This document shows positions 16,125 through 24,746 of a stretch of 64,000 bases of DNA, one piece after another (the first letter of the stretch is position 1; every line of letters starts with the position of its first letter). The DNA comes from Rhodobium gokarnense (GTDB lineage: Bacteria > Pseudomonadota > Alphaproteobacteria > Rhizobiales > Rhodobiaceae), in the NCBI RefSeq assembly GCF_025961475.1, contig NZ_JAOQNS010000004.1, positions 1-64,000 on the forward strand. Reading direction: 5' to 3'. The notes under the pieces are model-generated. The model saw nothing but the letters and a program-made list of their open reading frames with translations, was not told where the DNA came from and did not search any database. The position numbers and the translations under genes are program-made.

Positions 16125-16541
16125 ATGCCGCAGACCATTTCCGTCGGATACAAGCAGCTCATCGCCGAGGCCGAGAAGACCGTCGAGGTGCTCGACGCCA
16201 AGGCCGCGATCGACCAGTACGGCCACGACGACGTCGTCTTCGTCGACCTGCGCGACATCCGCGAGCTCGACCGCAACGGCCGCGTTCCCGGCGCCTTCCA
16301 TTGCCCGCGCGGCATGCTGGAATTCTGGATCGACCCGGAGAGCCCCTATCACAAGCCGGTCTTCCTCGCCGACAAGAAGTTCATCTTCCTGTGCGCCGGC
16401 GGCTGGCGCTCCGCGCTTGCCGCGGCGACGGCGCAGCGCATGGGCCTCGATCCGGTGGCCCATGTCACCGGCGGCTTCGGCGCCTGGGAAAAGGCCGGCG
16501 GTCCGGTCGAAAAGCCGGAAAAGAGCATCGGCGAAGCTTAG
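16125..16541 (+). CDS. single-domain rhodanese
   Basis: A 138-residue sulfurtransferase-type domain. VVFVDLRDIRELDRNGRVPGAFHCPRG is the typical first half, and the active-site loop is CAGGWRS with the persulfide-accepting Cys near residue 89. HVTGGFGAWEKAGGPV ends the fold. It would carry sulfane sulfur in the cytosol (no signal peptide). Its stop overlaps the end of the opposing glutathione transferase gene by four bases (convergent). Confidence 0.9.
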   Translation: MPQTISVGYKQLIAEAEKTVEVLDAKAAIDQYGHDDVVFVDLRDIRELDRNGRVPGAFHCPRGMLEFWIDPESPYHKPVFLADKKFIFLCAGGWRSALAAATAQRMGLDPVAHVTGGFGAWEKAGGPVEKPEKSIGEA

Positions 16542-17191
16542 GCGGGGGTGTCGGGGAGACCGGGGTCGGTCTCCGTCAGGCTCGGCAGGATGCACGCCCT
16601 GGCCCACCAGTGTGTGAGTGCCGGAAAGGGCTCCATCGCCGCGGCGCCGTCCTCCGCCATGGTGAAATAGGCGATCATCGGCGCCAGCTGGCAGTCGGCG
16701 AGGGTGACGTCCCTGCCGTTCAGCACCAGCCCCTCGGCGGCGATGGCCTCCAGCGCGGCAAGGACCGGGCCGGCCGCTTCCAAACCCGCCGCGATTTCGG
16801 CCTCGTCGCCTGCAGCCCCTTCGGCTGGCCGGAAGATGCGGTGGGCGAAGACCTGGCGCACCAGCGGCCAGTAGCCGTAGCTGTCGATGATCGCGATGAC
16901 CTGCGCCATCCGCGCCGCGGCTTGCGGGGCGGTCGGCGTCAGCGCGGGGCCGTCGAAGGCGGCATCGACATAGCGGGTGATGGCGGCGGTCTCATAGAGC
17001 GTGAAGGCGCCGTGGCGGAGCGCCGGGACCCGGCCGAAGGGATGGATCTCGCGATAGGTGTCCGGCACATCGTCCGCGAAGGGATCGACGTCGACGATGT
17101 CGCAGGAAACGCCCTTTTCGTGCAAGGCCATCCGCGCGATGCGGTGATAGACGCTGTAGCGGTAGCCGTAGAGGATCACCGTCTCCGCCAT
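16538..17191 (-). CDS. glutathione S-transferase family protein
   Basis: A 217-residue two-domain GST. The thioredoxin-like N domain has VILYGYRYSVYHRIARMALHEKG, the cis-Pro region FGRVPALRHG, and the glutathione-binding LYETAAITRYVD. The helical C domain carries LADCQLAPMIAYF, which contains the capping motif Asp. The ATG at 17191 gives the expected N-terminus, and seven further in-frame residues upstream look non-coding. The electrophilic substrate is unknown. It faces another GST gene at 17393, divergently, with about 200 bases between them. Confidence 0.87.
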   Translation of the reverse strand: MAETVILYGYRYSVYHRIARMALHEKGVSCDIVDVDPFADDVPDTYREIHPFGRVPALRHGAFTLYETAAITRYVDAAFDGPALTPTAPQAAARMAQVIAIIDSYGYWPLVRQVFAHRIFRPAEGAAGDEAEIAAGLEAAGPVLAALEAIAAEGLVLNGRDVTLADCQLAPMIAYFTMAEDGAAAMEPFPALTHWWARACILPSLTETDPGLPDTPA

Positions 17192-17392
17192 CTGCCGCCC
17201 AGCCGCACCCATCGCTGTGTCGATCCGGGCTTGCCGCCCGCCGTTTTTCGCCGTTGCCGGCGGCCATTGCCGGTTGCTGTGCCGCGGGCCGTGCGGATCG
17301 GTTGCAAGTCACCCCGCAACGTGGGATTTTTCCGGACCGTTACCGGTGGGGACACGCGCGAATCGCGCGGCCGGCACAAGGAACCCTTTGAG

Positions 17393-18043
17393 ATGAAGAC
17401 ACGCCAACTGATCATCGGCAACAAGAACTACTCGTCCTGGTCGCTCAGACCCTGGCTGGCGATGAGCGTTGCCGGGATCGCGTTCGAGGAGGTGCTGATC
17501 CCCCTCGACCAGCCGGACACCAAGGAAAAGATCCTGAATTACTCGCCGGCCGGCAAGGTGCCGATCCTGATCGACGGCGACCTCACCGTCTGGGAGAGCC
17601 TCGCCATCCTGGAATATCTCGCCGAGGCCTATCCGGGCGCCGGGCTGTGGCCGGACGACCCGGTGCAGCGGGCCGAGGCGCGCTCGGTCAGCGCGGAGAT
17701 GCATGCCGGGTTCGGGGCGCTGCGCGACCACTATCCGATGAATGTCAGGAAGCGCATTGCGGGCCGCGCCTCGACGCCGGCCGTCGACAAGGACATCGCC
17801 CGCATCACCGAGATCTGGCGCCAGTGCCTGGAAGCCTCGCAAGGGCCCTTCCTGTTCGGCACCTTCACGGCGGCCGACGCGATGTTCGCGCCGGTGGTCT
17901 CGCGGTTCGAGACCTACGGCATCGAGGTCGACGACATCTGCCGCGCCTATATGGACGACGTGCTGACCATTCCGGTGCTTGAGAAATGGTACGCGGCCGG
18001 CGAGGCCGAACCCTGGATCCTCGAGCACGACGAAGTGGAATGA
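17393..18043 (+). CDS. glutathione S-transferase family protein
   Basis: A 216-residue [18 protein letters not shown] has the Ser-rich active-site turn seen in zeta-like and YfcF-like members, [13 protein letters not shown] has the cis-Pro, and [13 protein letters not shown] binds glutathione. The C domain includes [15 protein letters not shown]. No Cys occupies the active-site position, so a Ser-type mechanism is likely. ATG 17393 follows GGAACCCTTTGAG. It is 76 bases ahead of the methylcrotonyl-CoA carboxylase beta gene but is not known to belong to that pathway. Confidence 0.87.
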   Translation: MKTRQLIIGNKNYSSWSLRPWLAMSVAGIAFEEVLIPLDQPDTKEKILNYSPAGKVPILIDGDLTVWESLAILEYLAEAYPGAGLWPDDPVQRAEARSVSAEMHAGFGALRDHYPMNVRKRIAGRASTPAVDKDIARITEIWRQCLEASQGPFLFGTFTAADAMFAPVVSRFETYGIEVDDICRAYMDDVLTIPVLEKWYAAGEAEPWILEHDEVE

Positions 18044-18119
18044 GGCCGGGCGCCCGCACCTTGTTTCCGGCGCCGGCCGGTCCGTTGGCCGGGCCGGCAA
18101 GACGCCGCGGGGGGCGGGC

Positions 18120-19727
18120 GTGAGCGTTCTGTCCTCCGACGCCAACCTTGCGGCATCAGACATTGCGGAAAACGCCGCCCGCTGGCGGGACCTCGTCGCC
18201 GACCTGGCTGAGAAGCGGGCAACGGCCGCCCTTGGCGGGTCGGAGCGGGCGCGCGAGCGCCATGTGGGCCGCGGCAAGCTGTTGCCGCGCGAGCGTGTCA
18301 TGCGGCTCCTCGATCCGGGGTCGCCGTTCCTGGAGCTGTCGCCGCTTGCCGCGAACGGTATGTATGATGCCGACATCCACGGGGCCGGGATCATCACCGG
18401 GATCGGCCGGGTGTCCGGGCGCGACTGCGTCATCGTCTGCAACGATGCCACCATCAAGGGTGGCACCTACTATCCGATGACGGTGAAGAAGCACGTGCGG
18501 GCCCAGGAGATCGCCCGGGAGAACCGGCTGCCCTGCCTCTATCTCGTCGATTCCGGCGGCGCCAACCTGCCGAACCAGGTCGACGTCTTCCCGGACCGGG
18601 AGCATTTCGGCCGCATTTTCTACAATCAGGCGACGATGTCGGCGGAGGGCATTCCCCAGATCGCGGCCGTCATGGGATCGTGCACGGCGGGCGGCGCCTA
18701 TGTGCCCGCGATGTCTGACGAGACGGTGATCGTGCGCAAGCAGGGGACGATCTTCCTCGGCGGCCCGCCGCTGGTGAAGGCGGCAACCGGCGAGGAGGTG
18801 ACGGCGGAGGACCTCGGCGGCGCCGACGTCCATGCGCGCGTCTCCGGCGTTGCCGACCACTATGCCGCCGACGACCTCCAGGCGCTCGCCCAGGTGCGGA
18901 CCGCCGTCGCCAACCTCAACACCGTCAAGGCGCCCGATCTGGACCTTCAGCCTTCGCAAGATCCGCTGTTCGATCCGGGCGAACTGGAAGCCGTGGTGCC
19001 GACGGACCTTAAAAAGCAGTACGACGTGCGCGAGGTGATTGCCCGGCTCGTCGACGGCTCGGCGTTTCACGAGTTCAAGGCGCTCTATGGGACGACGCTG
19101 GTCACCGGCTTCGCCCGCATCGGCGGCATTCCGGTGGGCGTCCTTGCCAATAACGGCATCCTCTATTCGGAGTCCGCGCAAAAGGGCGCCCATTTCATCG
19201 AGCTCTGCTGCCAGCGGCGCATTCCGCTGCTCTTCCTGCAGAACATCACCGGCTTCATGGTCGGGCGCGCCTTTGAGGCCGGGGGCATTGCCAAGGACGG
19301 GGCCAAGCTCGTCACCGCGGTCGCCTCTGCCAAGGTGCCGAAGGTCACCGTAATCATCGGCGGCTCCTATGGCGCCGGCAATTACGGCATGTGCGGGCGG
19401 GCGTTTTCGCCCCGGTTCCTGTTCACCTGGCCGAATGCGCGGATCTCGGTCATGGGCGGAGAGCAGGCGGCAAGCGTGCTCGCCACCGTCAAGCGCGACA
19501 ACATCGAGGCGGACGGCGGCACCTGGAGCGCGGAGGAGGAAGAGGCGTTCAAGGCGCCGGTCCGGGCGCGCTACGAGGAGGAGGGGCATCCCTATTTCGC
19601 CACGGCGCGGCTCTGGGACGACGGCATCATCGCGCCCTCGGAAACCCGCCGGGTCCTGACGCTGGCGTTTGCCGCGACCCTCAATGCGCCGATCCCGGAA
19701 ACGGCCTTTGGCGTCTTTCGTATGTAA
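18120..19727 (+). CDS. mccB: 3-methylcrotonyl-CoA carboxylase beta subunit (carboxyltransferase)
   Basis: A 535-residue acyl-CoA carboxylase transferase subunit, the usual length for MccB/LiuB. Two crotonase-like halves are seen: N half with [27 protein letters not shown] and [16 protein letters not shown], and C half with [29 protein letters not shown] and [11 protein letters not shown]. The GGANLPNQ and TGFMVG signatures separate methylcrotonyl from propionyl enzymes. It carboxylates 3-methylcrotonyl-CoA with the biotin-carrying MccA at 29814. GTG 18120 follows a GGGGGCGG stretch. Gene order splits it from mccA by 10 kb. Confidence 0.92.
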   Translation: MSVLSSDANLAASDIAENAARWRDLVADLAEKRATAALGGSERARERHVGRGKLLPRERVMRLLDPGSPFLELSPLAANGMYDADIHGAGIITGIGRVSGRDCVIVCNDATIKGGTYYPMTVKKHVRAQEIARENRLPCLYLVDSGGANLPNQVDVFPDREHFGRIFYNQATMSAEGIPQIAAVMGSCTAGGAYVPAMSDETVIVRKQGTIFLGGPPLVKAATGEEVTAEDLGGADVHARVSGVADHYAADDLQALAQVRTAVANLNTVKAPDLDLQPSQDPLFDPGELEAVVPTDLKKQYDVREVIARLVDGSAFHEFKALYGTTLVTGFARIGGIPVGVLANNGILYSESAQKGAHFIELCCQRRIPLLFLQNITGFMVGRAFEAGGIAKDGAKLVTAVASAKVPKVTVIIGGSYGAGNYGMCGRAFSPRFLFTWPNARISVMGGEQAASVLATVKRDNIEADGGTWSAEEEEAFKAPVRARYEEEGHPYFATARLWDDGIIAPSETRRVLTLAFAATLNAPIPETAFGVFRM

Positions 19728-19811
19728 GTTCTGTAACTTATTGTGAAGGATCGTTTGCAGCGGTTCTGCGTTGTGTTTCCTGCGAAGTAAATGACGCTTG
19801 GAGACGACAGC

Positions 19812-20336
19812 ATGGCAGGCAGCATCTTTTTCACCTCCGACACCCATTTCGGCGATACGGGCGTCCTCGATGACCGCCCGTTCTCGTCGGTGCCGGAGAT
19901 GGACAGTGCGCTGATTGCCAACTGGAACAGCACGGTTTCCTGCGGCGACACGGTCTATCACCTCGGCGATTTCTGCCACCGGGAGACCGGCGATGCGAGC
20001 CCCTATCTGGACCGGCTGAACGGCACCATCCGCCTCGTTCGCGGCAATCACGACGACCGGCTGGTGCGCGACAGCGGCGCGCTCTTTGCCTCCGTCGATA
20101 CGATGCTGGAAGAGCGCTGGAACGGCCGCAGCTTCGTGCTTTTCCATTACCCCATGCGCGACTGGCCGAACGCGATCCGCGGCGCCTGGCATCTGTTCGG
20201 CCATGTCCATGGGGCGCTCGACGAAGCGCCGCTCGGCAAGAGCCTCGACGTCGGCGTCGACTCCCACGATTACGCCCCGGTGCCGCTTGCCCGGGTAGAG
20301 AACCTGCTGGATGCGCTACCGGAGCACTGGCGGTAA
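19812..20336 (+). CDS. metallophosphoesterase
   Basis: A 174-residue calcineurin-like phosphoesterase with the dimetal motifs in order: TSDTHFGD, VYHLGDFCH, VRGNHDD, FHYP and FGHVHG. Small stand-alone forms of this kind act on phosphodiesters or diadenosine compounds, but the substrate is unknown here. ATG 19812 has GGAGA at about eight bases. An ATG at 19791 would add seven residues. An AT-rich spacer of 224 bases follows. Confidence 0.88.
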   Translation: MAGSIFFTSDTHFGDTGVLDDRPFSSVPEMDSALIANWNSTVSCGDTVYHLGDFCHRETGDASPYLDRLNGTIRLVRGNHDDRLVRDSGALFASVDTMLEERWNGRSFVLFHYPMRDWPNAIRGAWHLFGHVHGALDEAPLGKSLDVGVDSHDYAPVPLARVENLLDALPEHWR

Positions 20337-20560
20337 ACGACGTGTATCCAAGTTATCATTTCTCTTTCTGTATATAGAAGCAGGCTGATCCAATCTTCAA
20401 ATTTATCCACTGTATTCTATATTTCGCCGATCCAAATATAAAAGACGAAATTTTTCGAAAATAAATGCCAATTGTTTTCAGTATTCTCTTAAATACAATG
20501 AAAGGGTTGTGTGATAACTCTTTCCTCAGCCTGTGCCCATACCGGACCAAGGAGTCGCGA
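20337..20560 (+). promoter_or_regulatory. AT-rich spacer upstream of the H-NOX gene
   Basis: Base composition drops sharply here relative to the flanking coding sequence, with runs such as TTCAAATTTATCC, TATTCTATATTTCG and AATATAAAAGACG. It probably holds the promoter of the H-NOX operon. TTCAAA and TATATT could serve as -35 and -10 with a 16-base gap, and GACGAAATTTTTCGAAAA contains a short inverted repeat. No regulator site could be named. Confidence 0.45.
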
Positions 20561-21103
20561 TTGAAGGGAGTCGTGTTTACGGAATTCCTCGACATGGTCG
20601 ACGATCGCTTCGGCATGGAGACGACCGAACGGATCGTCGGGCGGGCGGACCTGCCGTCGGGCGGGGCCTATACCAGCGTCGGCACCTACGACCATTCCGA
20701 GATCGTCAGTCTGGTTGTCGAACTCGGCCGCGAGACGGGCATTGGTGTTGGCGACCTGGTCAAGAGTTTCGGCCGGCACCTGCTGACGCGGTTTCACGCC
20801 ATCTATCCCCAGTTCTTCGCCGAGAAGCCCGACCTCTTTTCGTTTCTGGAAAACGTCGACGCCTACATCCACGAAGAAGTGCGCAAGCTCTATCCGAACG
20901 CGGCGCTGCCGGAAATCGGCACGCGGCGTTTGCCGGACGGCAGCCTGGAACTCAGCTACCGGTCGAACCGGCATATGGGTGATCTGTGCGAGGGTCTGAT
21001 CGTCGGGGCGATTGCCCATTACGGCGAGGCCCACCGCCTGGAGCGGCGCGATCATCCGCAGGAGGAGGACAAGCAGTGCCTGACATTTCTCCTGCACCCC
21101 TAG
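20561..21103 (+). CDS. H-NOX heme nitric oxide/oxygen-binding protein
   Basis: A 180-residue stand-alone H-NOX (heme NO-binding) domain. It opens MKGVVFTEFLDMVDDRFG as the family does. The proximal heme ligand is His104 in NVDAYIHEEV, and the heme-propionate motif Y-x-S-x-R is present as YRSNR (residues 133-137). These domains bind NO (and in some lineages O2) and change a partner protein. TTG 20561 has AAGGAG six bases ahead and gives the canonical N-terminus. The next gene starts inside this one (28-base overlap), so the degenerate HD-GYP protein is the probable partner. Confidence 0.92.
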   Translation: MKGVVFTEFLDMVDDRFGMETTERIVGRADLPSGGAYTSVGTYDHSEIVSLVVELGRETGIGVGDLVKSFGRHLLTRFHAIYPQFFAEKPDLFSFLENVDAYIHEEVRKLYPNAALPEIGTRRLPDGSLELSYRSNRHMGDLCEGLIVGAIAHYGEAHRLERRDHPQEEDKQCLTFLLHP

Positions 21104-21990
21104 CTCTCAGTGCCGTCAACAAGGACGTCCAGGCGCTGGCCCAGAGGCTGGCGCGGGAAAAGCGCGCACGGATGGCGGCCGAGGCGACGATCGAACGCAA
21201 GAGCCGGGAACTGTTCGCCGCCAACAAGGAGCTGGAGCAGCTCTTCTCCGGCAGCATGAAGGTGCTGGCCGACGTGCTGGCGATGGCCCGGCCGGAACTT
21301 TTCCAGAAAGCCGGAAAGGTGGAGCGCTGGGCGAAACGGATCGCGCCCCATGTCGGCATCGAGCGTTGCTGGGTGCTCGACCTTGCCGCCATGCTCTATC
21401 CGATCGGCATGCTGTCGCTGCCGGACGACATCATCCAGAAGAAGGCCCTCGATGCCGACCTCAATGCCGACGAGCGCAAGGCACTGGCGGAAAGCACGCA
21501 GGCCGCGCACGACCTTCTCATCACCATCCCCCGCATGGAGCCGGTCGCCAGGGCCGTGCTCTATTGCAACAAGGGCTTCGACGGCAGCGGCTATCCCTAT
21601 GACGGGGTGAAGGGCCGGGAGATTCCCGAGGCGGCGCGGATCCTCAAGGTCCTCATCGACCTTTCCGACGAGGCGACCGGCGTCGACCGCACCCGCGACT
21701 TCAAGAAGATGGCCGAGCACCGGGAACTCTACGATGTGGAGATCCTGAAGGTTGCCTATGCCCACCTGCGGCGGGCACGCGGCCAGCAGGATGCGGCGGG
21801 CGTGCAGAAGTCGCTGGCGCCGAGCCACTTGCTGCCCGGCGACGTGGTCGATCGGGACATCGTCGATGCACAGGGCCGGCTGCTGCTCGCCGCCGGCTCG
21901 GTTCTGTCGGAGATCACGATCCGCCGGCTCTGCTCGCTCAGGATGGCAAAGCTCGTCGCCGAAGAGATCGATATCGTCAGGAAGGCGTGA
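21076..21990 (+). CDS. degenerate HD-GYP protein, predicted H-NOX partner
   Basis: A 304-residue protein. Residues 14-57 form a coiled coil (REKRARMAAEATIERKSREL). Residues 60-215 are HD-GYP-like but the metal-binding residues are gone: the HDIGK block reads YPIGM and the HHE before the GYP block reads CNK, while DGSGYP is kept. The C-terminal part (SHLLPGDVVDRDIVDAQGRLLL) is a small domain common in HD-GYP regulators. There is no receiver domain. It should therefore not cleave cyclic di-GMP but could bind partners. The GTG start overlaps the H-NOX gene by 28 bases, indicating coupled translation. Confidence 0.82.
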   Translation: MPDISPAPLALSAVNKDVQALAQRLAREKRARMAAEATIERKSRELFAANKELEQLFSGSMKVLADVLAMARPELFQKAGKVERWAKRIAPHVGIERCWVLDLAAMLYPIGMLSLPDDIIQKKALDADLNADERKALAESTQAAHDLLITIPRMEPVARAVLYCNKGFDGSGYPYDGVKGREIPEAARILKVLIDLSDEATGVDRTRDFKKMAEHRELYDVEILKVAYAHLRRARGQQDAAGVQKSLAPSHLLPGDVVDRDIVDAQGRLLLAAGSVLSEITIRRLCSLRMAKLVAEEIDIVRKA

Positions 21991-22002
21991 GGGCGGGTGC
22001 CC

Positions 22003-22788
22003 CTATGCGGCGTCCTGCACCAGAAGGCCGTCGGTAATCCAGGCCTGCAGGTGGCCGGCGGCACGCACCGGCGCCGTCTCGGCATCCCAGAAGGTCGCCA
22101 TCATCTCGCAGAGCACGCCGAAGGAAAGGCCCTTGGCCATCTGGTCCCACATCATCGCCTCGTCCGGGTCCATCGGCCTCAGCCGTGACGTGAGGTCGTG
22201 GCGGTAGACGAGGAGGTGCACGGTGCGGTCCAGGTCCCGGGGCGCCGGCGGCGTCTTGCCGTCGCGCAGCGCCGTCCAGATGTCGAGGGCGTTGGAGGAA
22301 AGGTCGAGCCTGTGCACGAAGGGCTGCGGGCGAAGGGCGAGGGCGCCCCAGTCGTCCGGCGGCACGGCGGCGAGGTCGCCGATGGTCATCGGCGCCGCGC
22401 TCGCATCGTCGAAGGCATCGTTGAGGGCGCATTCGATGGCGGCGAGTTCCGGCACCGCCGGCGTGTCCGACCAGGGCTGGGTCTCGGCCAGGAATCGCGG
22501 CAGTTTCTCGCCGAAGAACCGCGCGTTCGACTGCCGCGACGGATTGGTCAGCGCATAGGCCCGCGCGAGCGCCCGGAACCCGACCTCGCCGGAATAGGCG
22601 CTCAGCATCTCGTAGTCGTTTTCCAGGATCTCGATCAGCCGCATCAGATACGCGTTTCTGTAGACGCCAAAAAGGATGTCCCGGTTCTCCCGCGGCGAGT
22701 CGACGATGTCGGCCAGGACCGCGTCGTCGCCCGTCAGGAGGGCCGTCTGGAAACGGTCCTGCAGTTCGGCGAGGGTCGATACGGTCAT
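22003..22788 (-). CDS. bufC: BufC/HvfC-type partner protein (DUF2063)
   Basis: A 261-residue protein with an N-terminal DUF2063 domain: LQDRFQTALLTGD, VYRNAYLMRLIEILENDYEML, and FRALARAYALTNPS. In bufferin-type operons this protein works with the DUF692 oxidase, probably by presenting the precursor peptide. Its start overlaps the stop of the oxidase gene by four bases (ATGA), so the two are coupled. The C-terminal 110 residues are less typical. It ends 12 bases from the converging HD-GYP-like gene. No DoxX-like bufD gene follows. Confidence 0.87.
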   Translation of the reverse strand: MTVSTLAELQDRFQTALLTGDDAVLADIVDSPRENRDILFGVYRNAYLMRLIEILENDYEMLSAYSGEVGFRALARAYALTNPSRQSNARFFGEKLPRFLAETQPWSDTPAVPELAAIECALNDAFDDASAAPMTIGDLAAVPPDDWGALALRPQPFVHRLDLSSNALDIWTALRDGKTPPAPRDLDRTVHLLVYRHDLTSRLRPMDPDEAMMWDQMAKGLSFGVLCEMMATFWDAETAPVRAAGHLQAWITDGLLVQDAA

Positions 22789-23681
22789 TCGGCTGCCTCC
22801 ACGGGTTGACCAAGCGTTTCGGCATAAACGCGCCGGGCGATGTCCAGTTCCGAAAGCATCTCGTCAAGCGGGGGAATATCCGCGTCGCGCTCGATCATTG
22901 CCGAGACCGGGCCGAAGCGCTTCAGGGCGGCGGCATAGAGCGACCAGACGTCGTCGGGGACGGCGTGGTCGTGGGTATCGATGATGTAGGTGGTCTCGTG
23001 GCTGTGGCCGGCGAGATGGAACTGCACGACCCGGTCGACGGGGATGCCGGCAAGGAAATCGTGGGCGTCGAAGCCGTGGTTGAAGGCGCTGACATAGATG
23101 TTGTTGATGTCGAGCAGCAGCCAGCAGTCGGCGCGGCGGGCAAGCTCGGAAATGAACTCCCATTCCGGCATCTGCGACGAGGCGAAGGAGACGTAGCTGG
23201 AGACGTTTTCAAGGGTCAGGCGACGGCCGAGAAAATCCTGCACCCGGCAGACGCGCTCCACCACATGGTCGAGCGCTTCCTCGGTATAGGGGAAGGGCAG
23301 GAGGTCGTGCAGGTTGATGCCGTGGACGCCGGTCCAGCACAGGTGATCGGAAATCCATTGCGGCTCGACGCGCTTCGCAAGGCGCTTCAGCGAAGCCAGA
23401 TAGTCCATGTCGAGCGGCTGGGTGGAAGCGATCGACATGGAGACTCCGTGCATGACGAGGGGAAAGCGCTCGCGCACCCGGTCCAGGTTGGCGAGCGGGC
23501 GGCCGCCGGCGACCATGTAGTTTTCTGAGATTATCTCGAACCAGTCGACGGGCGGATCGCCGTCGAGGATGGCGCCGTAGTGGTCGGGCCTGAGGCCGAG
23601 GCCGAAACCGAGATAGGGGGGACGCTCGTCGGCGGGGGCGATGCCCGCGCCTGTTCCTGTGCCTGGGGAAGAGGGCGACAT
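22785..23681 (-). CDS. bufB: MNIO-family oxidase BufB (DUF692)
   Basis: A 298-residue multinuclear iron oxidase of the DUF692 (MbnB-like) family. Metal and core motifs are in order: ISENYMVAGG, VMHGVSMSI, ISDHLCWTG, LTLENVSSYV, LLLDINNIYVSAFNHGFD, QFHLAGHSH, DTHDHAVPDDVW and IERDADIP. Family enzymes oxidise Cys residues in peptide precursors to thiooxazole or related heterocycles. It follows the Cys-rich precursor gene at 23799-24065, with a hairpin in the 117-base gap, and is coupled to bufC. ATG 23681 has GGGAG ahead. Confidence 0.93.
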   Translation of the reverse strand: MSPSSPGTGTGAGIAPADERPPYLGFGLGLRPDHYGAILDGDPPVDWFEIISENYMVAGGRPLANLDRVRERFPLVMHGVSMSIASTQPLDMDYLASLKRLAKRVEPQWISDHLCWTGVHGINLHDLLPFPYTEEALDHVVERVCRVQDFLGRRLTLENVSSYVSFASSQMPEWEFISELARRADCWLLLDINNIYVSAFNHGFDAHDFLAGIPVDRVVQFHLAGHSHETTYIIDTHDHAVPDDVWSLYAAALKRFGPVSAMIERDADIPPLDEMLSELDIARRVYAETLGQPVEAAE

Positions 23682-23744
23682 GGTCTTTCGGCTCCCGGGT
23701 CTTTTTTTGTGGCCACCCGTTCGGGCGGCTTTCCTTCAAGGCAA

Positions 23745-23776
23745 CTGCCCGCCGGAGGTCATTGTCCGACGGGCAG
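23745..23776 (-). promoter_or_regulatory. hairpin between bufA and bufB
   Basis: CTGCCCG and CGGGCAG form a 7-bp stem, extended after one mismatch by CGGA/TCCG. It lies 22 bases after the bufA stop in the direction of transcription and has no T tract. It could be a partial terminator or an mRNA-stabilising element that makes the precursor more abundant than its processing enzymes. Confidence 0.5.
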
Positions 23777-23798
23777 AAACCATTGGGTTCGGAAGCCC

Positions 23799-24065
23799 TT
23801 AGGCGTTCGGGTCTTCCAGCTTGCCGCCCTTGGCCTCGCATTCGGCCTTGGATTCCATGAGGAAGCCCTGGCCCTTGCAGGCGTTCAGGCCCTTGCAGGA
23901 AGAGCTGGCGGTCTTGCAGGCGCTGTGGCCTTTGCAGGAGTTGACGCCGAAGCACTTGACCTGGCTGTCGGCGGCGGAGGCGGTGGTGATGCCGGCGGCG
24001 CCGGACAGCAGCAGGGCGGCAGCGGCGGCGGCAACGGCGGCACCGGACTTGGAAGCGAGTTTCAT
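23799..24065 (-). CDS. bufA: bufferin-type RiPP precursor, Cys-rich exported peptide
   Basis: An 88-residue precursor. Residues 1-31 are a Sec signal peptide (AVAAAAAALLLSGAAG, cleavage probably after ASA). The mature part has six Cys at 38, 44, 50, 57, 63 and 76 in repeated CKG contexts (SCKGHSACK, SCKGLNACKGQG). This resembles the BufA2 type of bufferins, periplasmic peptides that chelate copper after Cys modification by the DUF692 enzyme. It is first in the operon before bufB and bufC. Subtype and metal are inferred from family knowledge. Confidence 0.87.
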   Translation of the reverse strand: MKLASKSGAAVAAAAAALLLSGAAGITTASAADSQVKCFGVNSCKGHSACKTASSSCKGLNACKGQGFLMESKAECEAKGGKLEDPNA

Positions 24066-24233
24066 TCGATTGGTCTCCCTGAGAAAGGTTCGTTCATCGC
24101 GTCGGCGGGGTCGGTTTTGGCCCGCTCGACGGCCTCAGGGGGACATGCGTCGCGGTCCGTCCGCAACACACGCCTTTTCACGTTCCTGTCAGTGTTTGTG
24201 AGGCGTTTCTGCCACTTTTGCGCGAAGTGGCGC

Positions 24234-24746
24234 CTAGGAAATGCCGTCCTTGCCCAAAACCGCGGATATCGCCGGTCCGCGACCAAACAAAGCCGTGATC
24301 GCAAGGCCCGCACCGATCACGCCGACGGTCGGTCCTTGCGTGACGAAACCGTATGCGGCAAGGGCAAGACCGCCCAATGTGACGGCGTTGAGGACGTTGA
24401 GGACGAGTCTCGCGCGCTTCGATGCCGCATCGTCCGGGGTGATCACCGGCAGGCCGGCGCGCTTCCAGGCGACCATGCCGCCAGTCAGCGCATAGCCCTG
24501 GCCCTTGATCCTGGCGGCGAGCTGGCCGGACCTTGCGTTGGTGCGGGCGCCGGAATGGCAGACGAAGATCGGCCGTTCCTTGGGACCGAGCTTCAGGTCG
24601 GCCGAGGCGATCTGCGACAGCGGCACGGCGCGGGAATCGGGAATCCGCTCGCGCACCAGCTCGGCCGGCTCGCGCACGTCGATGATGACAGCGTTCTTGT
24701 AGCGCAGCTTGGACGCTTCCTCGGGCGAGATCGCGGTAAGGGCCAT
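24234..24746 (-). CDS. rhodanese with C-terminal membrane segments
   Basis: A 170-residue protein. Residues 1-110 are a rhodanese domain (NAVIIDVREPAELVRERIP, active Cys in FVCHSGARTNA, ALTGGMVAWKRAGLPV). Residues 120-165 are a DUF2892-like region with two hydrophobic helices (LNVLNAVTLGGLALAAYGF, TVGVIGAGLAITALFG). Such fusions handle sulfane sulfur at the inner membrane and are often linked to BigR/YgaV-type regulators, one of which is at 26788. The ATG at 24746 begins the domain. An upstream 23-residue extension is unlikely. It is 168 bases ahead of bufA on the same strand. Confidence 0.85.
   Translation of the reverse strand: MALTAISPEEASKLRYKNAVIIDVREPAELVRERIPDSRAVPLSQIASADLKLGPKERPIFVCHSGARTNARSGQLAARIKGQGYALTGGMVAWKRAGLPVITPDDAASKRARLVLNVLNAVTLGGLALAAYGFVTQGPTVGVIGAGLAITALFGRGPAISAVLGKDGIS

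Noticed and set aside
20356-20616. An 86-codon minus-strand frame through the AT-rich spacer
   Set aside because: Lys/Ile/Phe-rich composition follows from low GC, and it overlaps the firmly supported H-NOX start.
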